Below, one piece after another: positions 8,599 to 15,385 of a DNA stretch of 49,438 nt; position 1 is the stretch's first letter; each line of letters opens with the position of its first letter. A model generated the notes under the pieces. It did not search any database. It saw nothing but the letters and a program-made list of their open reading frames with translations, and was not told where the DNA came from. The position numbers were made by a program, and so were the translations under genes. Source of the stretch: Paraburkholderia panacisoli (lineage in GTDB: Bacteria; Pseudomonadota; Gammaproteobacteria; Burkholderiales; Burkholderiaceae); the NCBI RefSeq assembly GCF_008369935.1, contig NZ_VTUZ01000057.1, positions 1-49,438 of the forward strand, read 5' to 3'.

Positions 8599-9783
8599 TT
8601 ATGAAGCCTTGGTCGAAGCCTGCCGGGCTTCTTCCGCGACATCGCCCAGATCTGTAAGCTTGAACTGGCGGATAAGGTCCGGGCGACCTTCGCGCACCTT
8701 CGTGACCCAGTTCGGGTCGGCGATGACGCTTCGACCGACTGCAATGAGATCGAACTCGTGCCCGTTGAAGCGTTTGGCCAGGGCCGGAAAATTGATGTCC
8801 GGCGACGCGTCTGCATCCTTGCCAGAGAAGCTTTCGACCATGTCGACGGTCAGGCCCACGCCCCCAACGGCAATGACGGGCTTGCCCGAGAGTTTCCGCG
8901 TCCAGCCCGCAAGGCCGAGGTCGGAATCAGGCCATTCGGGATCTCCGAAACGGCGGGTCGATGCGTGGAAAAGATCCACGCCCGCTTCGTCGAATGCGCG
9001 CAGCATTACTGAAAGCTCGTCGGGCGTGGTTGCCACGCGAGCGGTGTAATCCTGCAGTTTCCATTGTGAGAACCGCAGGGAGATCACAAAGTGGGACCCG
9101 ACTTCGTCGCGAACCGCACGCACGACCTCCACCGGAAAACGCGCGCGGTCGCGTATGTCAGGGCCGCCATACTGGTCGTCGCGAACATTCGTGCCAGCCC
9201 ACAGGAACTGGTCGAGCAGATAGCCATGGCAGGCGTGGATTTCGACGCCATCCGCGCCGATCCGCTTGGCGATCCGTGCTGATCGGACAAAAGCATCCTT
9301 GACCGCCTCCAGGTCTGCGATGGTCGCAGGGTTTCCGACAACGGTGCCGGGCTTCATGAGGCCGGAAGGGCTCAGGACAGGTGCCGTTGCAAAGTAACCG
9401 CCGTCCGGCGCCGCGACGAGTGCGCCCTCGTGGCCGATTTGAGGAAAGAAGTGGCCGCCAGCCTCGTGTACGGCATCGATGCATCTTGCCCACCCGTCCG
9501 CCGTGTCCTCCGCCAGACGGCCATATTTTCTCGTGCGTGTTGCCGATGGGTGATCCACCGCGACGCATTCGGTGATTGTGAGTTGCACGCCGCCGCGAGC
9601 ACGTGCCGCGTAATAGTCGGCAAGACGTTGGGGAGCATGACCGTCAGCGCACCAGCCGCGCTGCATGCCAGGCATGATGAATCGATTGGCAAGTGAGAGA
9701 CCTGCGATCGTGATGGGTTGGAAAAGAGCCAACATATCGATGTCGGTGTCACTTCGTGTCGGACTGGTGTTTTCCAGTGTCAT
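8599..9783 (-). CDS. Old-Yellow-Enzyme-family NADH:flavin oxidoreductase (OYE1)
   Basis: 394 aa from the ATG at 9783 (GGAG upstream). An FMN TIM barrel with the catalytic pair H183/H186 (EIHACHGYLLDQF) and the following block RDDQYGG that marks this family. Such enzymes reduce activated C=C bonds of enones, enals and nitro compounds. It is divergent from the Rrf2a regulator across a control region with paired operator-like motifs, and leads a probable OYE1-SDR-ALDH operon. Its paralogue OYE2 sits 1.6 kb away in opposite orientation. Confidence 0.92.
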   Translation of the reverse strand: MTLENTSPTRSDTDIDMLALFQPITIAGLSLANRFIMPGMQRGWCADGHAPQRLADYYAARARGGVQLTITECVAVDHPSATRTRKYGRLAEDTADGWARCIDAVHEAGGHFFPQIGHEGALVAAPDGGYFATAPVLSPSGLMKPGTVVGNPATIADLEAVKDAFVRSARIAKRIGADGVEIHACHGYLLDQFLWAGTNVRDDQYGGPDIRDRARFPVEVVRAVRDEVGSHFVISLRFSQWKLQDYTARVATTPDELSVMLRAFDEAGVDLFHASTRRFGDPEWPDSDLGLAGWTRKLSGKPVIAVGGVGLTVDMVESFSGKDADASPDINFPALAKRFNGHEFDLIAVGRSVIADPNWVTKVREGRPDLIRQFKLTDLGDVAEEARQASTKAS

Positions 9784-9845
9784 TGGATTGAACTCCTGAG
9801 TTTTTGCATATGAAATCCGCAGCGTAAGGGGGCAGATGAGCTGCA

Positions 9846-9913
9846 CGACAAAATGCAAGTTTCATAATAGCAGTATAGAACACAAATGCAATAATGAAAA
9901 TTGCATTTTGTCG
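9846..9913. repeat. 13-bp perfect inverted repeat in the OYE1/Rrf2a control region
   Basis: CGACAAAATGCAA at 9846-9858 is repeated as its exact reverse complement at 9901-9913, with 42 bases between. The arms bracket the likely OYE1 promoter, so a regulator bound at both could loop or cover it. Confidence 0.7.
9888..9909 (-). promoter_or_regulatory. OYE1 promoter/operator (TGCAA-N5-ATTATTGC motif)
   Basis: Reading the minus strand, AAAATGCAA, five bases, ATTATTGC. The same arrangement with the same spacing occurs at 10077 and 11277. The motif covers a possible -35 (TTGCAT), which stands 16 bases from TATTAT (-10) on the strand that reads OYE1. A repressor bound here would block OYE1; Rrf2a, divergently encoded, is the obvious candidate. 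Role inferred from position and repetition. Confidence 0.6.
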
Positions 9914-10076
9914 ATCTACAACCGGTAGACGGAGACCGGACTGTTGATGAGCGGGGAGGCAGGGCGCTTGACGATGCCGGGAGGCGGACGGTGGATCGGC
10001 CGTTCGGGAAGCAGGTCCTTTCAGATTTGCTTCCGACGGGGCGATCGGAACTTAAGGCGCTGCCCTCCTGCACGAT

Positions 10077-10098
10077 ATATTGCAAGTGTTATTATTGC
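10077..10098 (+). promoter_or_regulatory. Operator-like motif before Rrf2a
   Basis: ATATTGCAA, five bases, ATTATTGC, with a -10-like TATATT (10076-10081) overlapping the left arm exactly as in the OYE2 promoter. An inverted repeat TATTGCAA/TTGCAATA (10078-10085 and 10095-10102) lies in the same place. This is 50 bases before the Rrf2a start and suggests autoregulation. Confidence 0.6.
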
Positions 10099-10152
10099 AA
10101 TAAGGGTGATCGATGAGTGATGACCTTCCGTGGATGGGACGATGGAGATGGC

Positions 10153-10620
10153 ATGATCGATCTACGTTTCCCGACAGCACTGCAGATGGTGCTTGGGATC
10201 CAGATAGCCGAAGAAGACGGGGTGCGATGTACGAGCCAGAAGCTCGCCGACTCGCTGGGCGTCAACGCCAGCTTCGTCAGGAAGCTTCTCGTGCCTCTGA
10301 CTCGCGATGGGATAGTGGCGTCCTCATTGGGCAAGAATGGTGGTGCTCGCCTCGCTCGATCTCCCGCGACGATCACGCTTCGTGATATTTACTGCTCCGT
10401 GACTGATGACAAGAAAATCTGGATCGCGCGGACTGCTGTGCCATGTCAATGTGTGGCAAGCGCAAATATTGTCGAATTCTTTGAGTGTATCGCCGGCGAG
10501 GCCGATGCCCTTGTGCTCGATATGCTGGGACGTCGGACAGTGGCCGACAGCATTGCAGAAATCCGGAACCTGGAGCGAACACGGATTGGTCGGAGCAGGC
10601 GATCAAACGCAAGCCGATAA
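10153..10620 (+). CDS. Rrf2-family regulator (Rrf2a)
   Basis: 155 aa from the ATG at 10153, which matches the start of Rrf2b (MIDxRFxTAxQMVL) and has GGAGA just upstream. N-terminal winged helix (about 1-65, with SQKLADSLGVNASFVRKLL as recognition region) and wing GKNGGARLARSPATITLRDIY. Many Rrf2 proteins carry an Fe-S cluster on three cysteines; here only a C-x-C pair follows the wing, so a classical cluster is unlikely. It is divergent from OYE1 and probably controls it. Confidence 0.88.
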   Translation: MIDLRFPTALQMVLGIQIAEEDGVRCTSQKLADSLGVNASFVRKLLVPLTRDGIVASSLGKNGGARLARSPATITLRDIYCSVTDDKKIWIARTAVPCQCVASANIVEFFECIAGEADALVLDMLGRRTVADSIAEIRNLERTRIGRSRRSNASR

Positions 10621-10659
10621 CACTGATGACGCGCTGCCGCCATCGGCGCGCGCAAGCGC

Positions 10660-10701
10660 TACCCGGTCCTAAATCTGCGATCGCGCGATCTCGACCGGGT
10701 A
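10660..10701. terminator. Stem-loop between the convergent Rrf2 genes
   Basis: TACCCGGTC (10660-10668) pairs perfectly with GACCGGGTA (10693-10701), and the loop holds a second self-complementary stretch GCGATCGCGC. It sits midway between the two converging stop codons, the expected place for a bidirectional terminator, although there is no U-run. Confidence 0.5.
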
Positions 10702-10707
10702 TCGTAG

Positions 10708-11196
10708 CTACTCTTCGAGCACAAATTCGCGTTCAGGAGCGATCCGGACGCCACCGCGGGCGATCCGGTCCTTGTCCAGGCGCAGTAACTCCTTGAGTGC
10801 CTCGGCGACGTTGCGGCGCTCTAGACTAGCGAGGAGAGCTTTGTCGGCGTCTGCCGCCACTTTCTCAAAGAGAGGCTCGATGTTGGCGCTCACCCGGCAC
10901 CGAGGTGAAACAGATGGACGCGCGAGCAGGAATCGCTTCTCTCCAGTGATCGAGGCGTAGATGTCGCGCAGTGTAATGCTGGCGGCGGGCCGTGCGAGAC
11001 GCAGCCCTCCACCTTTGCCGACCGAGGCGTCGATAATGGCGTCCCGCCTTAGTGGCACCAGGAGTTGACGTACGAAGCTGGGATTTGCGTTAAGGCCGTC
11101 AGCTAGTACCTTGCTCGTGCATCGGAAACCCTCCTGGTCGGCAAGCGCCACGCTCAGGACCATCTGAAAGGCTGTCGAAAAACGGAAGTCGATCAT
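10708..11196 (-). CDS. Rrf2-family regulator (Rrf2b)
   Basis: 162 aa, paralogue of Rrf2a with the same start (MIDFRFSTAFQMVL), recognition region (LADGLNANPSFVRQLLVPL) and wing (GKGGGLRLARPAASITLRDIY). Only one cysteine (SPRCRVSANI) is found where Fe-S members have three, so it probably senses something other than Fe-S status, or uses a single reactive thiol. Divergent from OYE2, converging on Rrf2a. Likely a repressor of OYE2 acting at the motif at 11277. Confidence 0.88.
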   Translation of the reverse strand: MIDFRFSTAFQMVLSVALADQEGFRCTSKVLADGLNANPSFVRQLLVPLRRDAIIDASVGKGGGLRLARPAASITLRDIYASITGEKRFLLARPSVSPRCRVSANIEPLFEKVAADADKALLASLERRNVAEALKELLRLDKDRIARGGVRIAPEREFVLEE

Positions 11197-11252
11197 AGCT
11201 CGTCGATTCTATTCGCGGGCGGCCGAGACAGCGCGCAAACATAATGTAATGA

Positions 11253-11298
11253 TTGACCTTGCATTATACGCGGTCTATATTGCAATTATGATTATTGC
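11253..11298 (+). promoter_or_regulatory. OYE2 promoter with overlapping operator
   Basis: TTGACC at 11253-11258, a 17-base spacer, and TATATT at 11276-11281 make a good sigma-70-type promoter. The motif ATATTGCAA-N5-ATTATTGC (11277-11298) begins inside the -10 and runs over the likely start of transcription. It is identical in layout to the sites at 9888 and 10077. Confidence 0.7.
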
Positions 11299-11360
11299 TT
11301 ATTACGTCAGTGCAGCCGATCGCTGGACTCGCACCTCACTACGAAAGGAAGACAACCGCT

Positions 11361-12536
11361 ATGCTGGGCCATGCCCCCACCACGGCAACTTCAAATCGGC
11401 TTCACGGAACTCGTTCGGGGGTTTTGTTCACCCCGACCAAGCTCGGCAGTCTCGAGCTGAAGAATCGCATCGTCATGGCGCCGATGACCAGGGCCATGTC
11501 TGCGCAAGGGATACCCGGTGAGAACGTCGCACATTACTACCGCCGCCGGGCAGAGGCGGGGGTTGGCCTCATCATTTCTGAAGGTAGTTTCATTCCACAT
11601 TGGAGTGCTTCGCACGAGGAGAACGCACCCCGCTTTTATGGTGACGATGCGCTGGCGGGATGGAACCGTGTCATTGACGAAGTTCACGCTGCGGGCGGAC
11701 GTATGTTCCCGCAGCTATGGCATGTCGGTCTGGTTCGCAAGCCGCAAGTCGAGGGTGCCTCAGGACTATTCGACGAAGATGCCGAGGCATCGAGGCGGCT
11801 CGGCCCATCCGGCATCATTGGCGGTGGAGGACTGCCCCTGGCTCAAGTTCGAGCACCGGCGACTGAACGCGAAATAGGCGAGATCATCGAAGCCTATGGT
11901 AATGCCGCTGCGTCGGCGAAACAGCTCGGTTTTGATGGAGTCGAAATTCATGGAGCTCATGGTTATCTGATCGACCAGTTTCTCTGGGCGGAGACTAACA
12001 AGCGAAGTGACCAGTACGGCGGCGATCGTACAAAGCGCAGTCGCTTCGGGGTAGAGGTCATTCAGGAAATTCGCCGTCGTGTCGGCTGGGAGTTTCCAGT
12101 GACCTTGCGTTTGTCCACGTGGAAGAACCAGTCTTACGCTGCAAGCCTCGCCACAACGCCATCGGAATGGGCCGAGATCGTTACGCCGTTTGTCACAGCT
12201 GGCGTGGATGGCTTTCACCTCTCGCAGCGACGTTTCTGGGAGGGTGCGTTCGGGACCGAACTTAACCTCGCTGGATGGACCAAAAAGCTGACCGGCAAGC
12301 CGACAATCACGGTCGGATCAGTCACCCTGAATAACTCGATGGCCGAGATGTTGCAAGGCAAGGACAGCGAACCCGAAGACAATCTTGCGTTGGTGTACAG
12401 CGCGCTCGAGCGGGGCGATTTTGATCTTGTCGCGGTAGGTCGTGCCCTTCTCGCCAATCCCGATTGGCCGGAGAAGATCAGGAAGGGGGCGACGTTGCGT
12501 TCCTACACGAGGAGCATGCTGACGAATCTTGACTGA
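11361..12536 (+). CDS. Old-Yellow-Enzyme-family oxidoreductase (OYE2)
   Basis: 391 aa from the ATG at 11361 (AAGGAAG ten bases upstream); the frame opens earlier but the extra 22 residues are not family-like. FMN barrel with catalytic H197/H200 (EIHGAHGYLIDQF), then KRSDQYGG, and N-terminal block LKNRIVMAPMTRAM. It reduces electron-poor alkenes with NAD(P)H. Transcribed away from Rrf2b; nothing follows it on the same strand. Confidence 0.92.
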   Translation: MLGHAPTTATSNRLHGTRSGVLFTPTKLGSLELKNRIVMAPMTRAMSAQGIPGENVAHYYRRRAEAGVGLIISEGSFIPHWSASHEENAPRFYGDDALAGWNRVIDEVHAAGGRMFPQLWHVGLVRKPQVEGASGLFDEDAEASRRLGPSGIIGGGGLPLAQVRAPATEREIGEIIEAYGNAAASAKQLGFDGVEIHGAHGYLIDQFLWAETNKRSDQYGGDRTKRSRFGVEVIQEIRRRVGWEFPVTLRLSTWKNQSYAASLATTPSEWAEIVTPFVTAGVDGFHLSQRRFWEGAFGTELNLAGWTKKLTGKPTITVGSVTLNNSMAEMLQGKDSEPEDNLALVYSALERGDFDLVAVGRALLANPDWPEKIRKGATLRSYTRSMLTNLD

Positions 12537-12767
12537 TGGGGGCGGCGGCGGCACGGAGATGGCGTCCCGATGGCGGTGACGCAGTTTGCAGCACGGACGC
12601 AGCCGACGCCGGAATATCGCGTCACAAGGCCCGCAATTGCCGTGGCGAAATGTGCGGACAACGGGTCATTGCCTTAGTGATGCATCTCCATTACCGGGCC
12701 AACTCGCTGTTTGCCGGTTCGACGCGAGCGGGCCAACGCTTAGGGTTGGAGGCTCCCCCGCGCGTGC

Positions 12768-13421
12768 TCATTCGTCAGCTTTGCCGAGGCCACTCCATAC
12801 GACCTTGACAGCCCTGCGGAACGCATGCATCCGCGAAGCTTCGTCTTCACTCCAGCGAAGAAAAATAACCAGGCCTTGGCAACTGGACACGATCAATGCA
12901 CCCCGCAATTCGCGTTCTTCCATCGACAGCTCTGGATTGATTTCGCCGACGAGTTGGGCGAAGAGCCTGGTGAACCGTTTCTGTGCCTCTACAACGACAT
13001 CGCGCGCGAACGATTCGTGCAGCGCCAATCCCCAACTTTCGACGATACCTGCTGATAGTCCAGGTTTGACAAAGTCTGCGAATGCATCGTCGATGATTGA
13101 TTCGAGCCGCGCCTGCGGAGAGCGGTTTCTGTTTTCGACAAACTTCCGAAAGCGTTCGAAGTATCGTTTTGCAATCTCCTCGGTCGTGGCACGCAACAGT
13201 GCTTCACGGGTCGAAAAATAGTGCTGTAACGTGCTCAGACGAATGCCTGCATCGTTGGCTACGCGATTGATCGTGTACCCTGCGTAACCCATCTCAATCA
13301 GCACATTAATCGAAACATCAATGATCTCGGGCACACGGCTTTCCCGATTGCCGCGCTGCCTGACAGACGTTGCGGTCTGCGGATCAAATATCGCTGTGGA
13401 ACTGAGGGTCAGTTTTTTCAC
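12768..13421 (-). CDS. TetR-family transcriptional regulator
   Basis: About 217 aa. The GTG at 13421 is preferred because GGAG lies five bases upstream; another GTG two codons earlier (13427) is possible. N-terminal TetR helix-turn-helix (about 28-75: IIDVSINVLIEMGYAGYTINRVANDAGIR..TLQHYFSTREALL) and a helical ligand domain. Upstream, on the opposite strand, lie AGGTTA...TAACCT palindromes in and near a promoter, which this repressor may bind. Confidence 0.9.
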   Translation of the reverse strand: MKKLTLSSTAIFDPQTATSVRQRGNRESRVPEIIDVSINVLIEMGYAGYTINRVANDAGIRLSTLQHYFSTREALLRATTEEIAKRYFERFRKFVENRNRSPQARLESIIDDAFADFVKPGLSAGIVESWGLALHESFARDVVVEAQKRFTRLFAQLVGEINPELSMEERELRGALIVSSCQGLVIFLRWSEDEASRMHAFRRAVKVVWSGLGKADE

Positions 13422-13584
13422 TTGCACTCCGTTCTGAGGCGCTGACTGTCTCGCCGTTCAGCATAAAGTTAGCGTCCGGCGGCGGCTATTACGCTGCCCA
13501 GTGGGACAACAATCAAGAAGCCAATTCTGCACCTCCTGGACATCGCGTTTGCTGTGGCTGCTGCCGGACTTGTGTAACAGGTAA

Positions 13585-13624
13585 TAGGTTATCTAACCGT
13601 GTTTAAGTATAGGTTGAATAACCT
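13585..13624. promoter_or_regulatory. Two GGTT(A)...(T)AACC palindromes
   Basis: GGTTATCTAACC at 13587-13598 and AGGTTGAATAACCT at 13611-13624, with centres 25 bases apart. Both share half-sites with the better palindrome at 13719. Likely binding sites of the adjacent TetR protein, possibly for its own control. Confidence 0.55.
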
Positions 13625-13712
13625 GTTTTTCATAGGCGATGATATCGGAAATGTCAGATTTAACGGGGGTTTTCAGGCGCTATCGTTTACCCGAACCATT
13701 CAAATTCGGTGG

Positions 13713-13740
13713 TTGACTTATAGGTTATGTAACCTATATT
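13713..13740 (+). promoter_or_regulatory. Promoter whose spacer is a 20-bp palindrome
   Basis: TTGACT (13713-13718) and TATATT (13735-13740) are 16 bases apart. TATAGGTTA-TG-TAACCTATA (13719-13738), a perfect 9+2+9 palindrome, fills the spacer and enters the -10. A bound repressor would exclude RNA polymerase. It reads toward the three small genes beginning at 13825. Confidence 0.7.
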
Positions 13741-13824
13741 TGTTGACAGGTAATCGACACGCCGACGCGCTGCTCTGGCCACAGAGTGGCGTGACGTGGT
13801 GGCACCGCAGTCAGAGGAGGCGAA

Positions 13825-14073
13825 ATGGGTTCCGGCGAGAAGTGCTTGCGAACGCTGGTCGGCAAGTGGTTTGGCCCTTCCGCGGTGACGACGATCCGCG
13901 TAGTCGAGTTCAGTCGCACACGAACGGATGGAAAGCGGTACGTGCGCATCGGCGAGGCACGGGTCGACGGAAGTTTGACCATCGTTTTCTTCCGGCACGA
14001 TGACGGTTCGTGGAACGTGTTTCCGGCAAAGAGAAGCGCGCCGGCGATGCATGCATACCCGCTTGCGGCGTGA
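13825..14073 (+). CDS. 82-aa protein, unknown
   Basis: Starts with ATG behind a very strong GAGGAGG ribosome site, 85 bases downstream of the palindrome-controlled promoter. The product is basic and beta-rich in appearance (KWFGPSAVTTIRVVEFSRTR, VRIGEARVDGSLTIVFF), with no signal peptide or membrane segment. I recognise no family. Probably first gene of a small TetR-controlled unit. Confidence 0.6.
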   Translation: MGSGEKCLRTLVGKWFGPSAVTTIRVVEFSRTRTDGKRYVRIGEARVDGSLTIVFFRHDDGSWNVFPAKRSAPAMHAYPLAA

Positions 14074-14111
14074 GCGATGAGGCGACAGGCAGGTGATCTG
14101 AGGAGAAGGCA

Positions 14112-14318
14112 ATGAACATCCTGAAATTGGCTGGGGATGCTGGCATGCTAGTCGTACTTGACGCCAGAATCGGTTGCACCGAGTACCGAAGTGTCCATGG
14201 AACTCTCGATGCATTTCAGCGTTTTGTTCAGGCATTGGAATCAGCATTGACGAATGCCGACAAGCCCGACGGGCCAGAGTGTCGGCGCGACCTGTGCGCG
14301 GAGTCTTCGTCATCTTGA
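14112..14318 (+). CDS. 68-aa protein, unknown
   Basis: Starts with ATG after GAGGAGAAGG, a strong ribosome site, 38 bases after the previous gene. Sequence begins MNILKLAGDAGMLVVLDARIG and has a helical middle (TLDAFQRFVQALESALT). No family recognised. Position and ribosome site support a real second gene of the unit. Confidence 0.5.
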   Translation: MNILKLAGDAGMLVVLDARIGCTEYRSVHGTLDAFQRFVQALESALTNADKPDGPECRRDLCAESSSS

Positions 14319-14473
14319 AGGAGTGGCGTCGAAGCACTGCCAAGGGAGCTTTCGACGCGATGCGGAATACTGGTCTCGCCGCAGGTAGCGAAACTGGATC
14401 CGCAGTAGGACACGCTGATGCCGGATTGTGTTCGCTCACACCGGAAAGCAAGTTCGCTCGAGGGAAGAAACTG

Positions 14474-14923
14474 ATGAAGATTTCTGCAACCTACGCCTGG
14501 GCTACGATGCTTACTGCGATCGCCGCTGGTTTCCCACCGGTCTCGTCCTATGCCTACGCGCTCGATTCGCAGCTCAACTGCAAATCGAATGCACATGCGT
14601 TTATCGCCCCGCTGCTAAAGGACAGGTATATCGATCCGAATCCGATGCGCGTCGAAGCGAACTCGGTCAACGCATTTCGACCTGTGCAAGGTAGCAACTT
14701 GACAGCATTTGGGTTTCGCGTTTCCGCCATCCTCGGGTACAAACAGGATGATGCACTGTTCAAACGCGGACATGGCCAGCCTTTCGCAGACTCAGCCTAT
14801 GGAGCGGTAGTAATTGGCGCCGCCGAGTCAGTAGAAGCGCTTGCGCGCCAGTACGGTAGCCGCGCCGTCATTCATCAAGTAGTCCCTCTCTTGCTAACGG
14901 CCATTTTCTGCAGCGGACCATGA
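14474..14923 (+). CDS. Exported 149-aa protein, unknown
   Basis: Start at 14474 chosen because a signal peptide follows (MKISATYAWATMLTAIAAG...SSYAYA-LDS) and GAGGGAAG is upstream. The mature part has two cysteines (LNCKSNAH near the N-terminus, FCSGP at the end) that could form a disulfide in the periplasm. Contains AYGAVVIGAAESVEALARQYGS. Family not recognised. Third gene downstream of the TetR-type promoter. Confidence 0.6.
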   Translation: MKISATYAWATMLTAIAAGFPPVSSYAYALDSQLNCKSNAHAFIAPLLKDRYIDPNPMRVEANSVNAFRPVQGSNLTAFGFRVSAILGYKQDDALFKRGHGQPFADSAYGAVVIGAAESVEALARQYGSRAVIHQVVPLLLTAIFCSGP

Positions 14924-15101
14924 CGCGTCATTGAAGCAGTGCAATGCAAGCATCACACCGCCTGCGCGCCGGTATCGGCGACTTGTAGTGCTCTCGGAGG
15001 AGAGTGAACCAAACCGTGGGAGGTCAATTCACGCCGCCCGGCGCGCATTCGGCGAGTTCGCAGCTACAGAGGTTTTGGTCAACCCGGCAAGTTTCTTACC
15101 C

Positions 15102-15137
15102 GGGGTATTCGTCCTTTTCGTGCTAAATCTGGCGGTT
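15102..15137 (+). repeat. Left terminal inverted repeat of the Tn3 element
   Basis: Begins GGGGTATTCGTCC and ends CTGGCGGTT. Differs from the right repeat at two positions. Confidence 0.85.
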
Positions 15138-15385
15138 TGATTTGATTTTCCTTTTAAAAACAATGGGGTGGCGAATTCCCCATTTTGCGGGAGCGCATCC
15201 TTTTGATGCAAAATCTAGCGGTTGTGTTCGACCGCGTCCGATCGGCGAGCGCGTGATTGAGTGCGGCTAGCAAATCCGCACCATGCGCTTGGTGTTTGCG
15301 TGCACGTTTCGTCGCAGCTACGGCTTCTGTGACGAGAGGCGCGTTGTCCCGTTCAACTCCGTCGTCACGGCTTTATAGAACCGCT

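Noticed and set aside
13687..14451. 254-codon minus-strand frame across the small-gene unit
   Set aside because: It runs opposite to three frames with strong ribosome sites and reads as low-complexity Arg/Ser/His-rich sequence.
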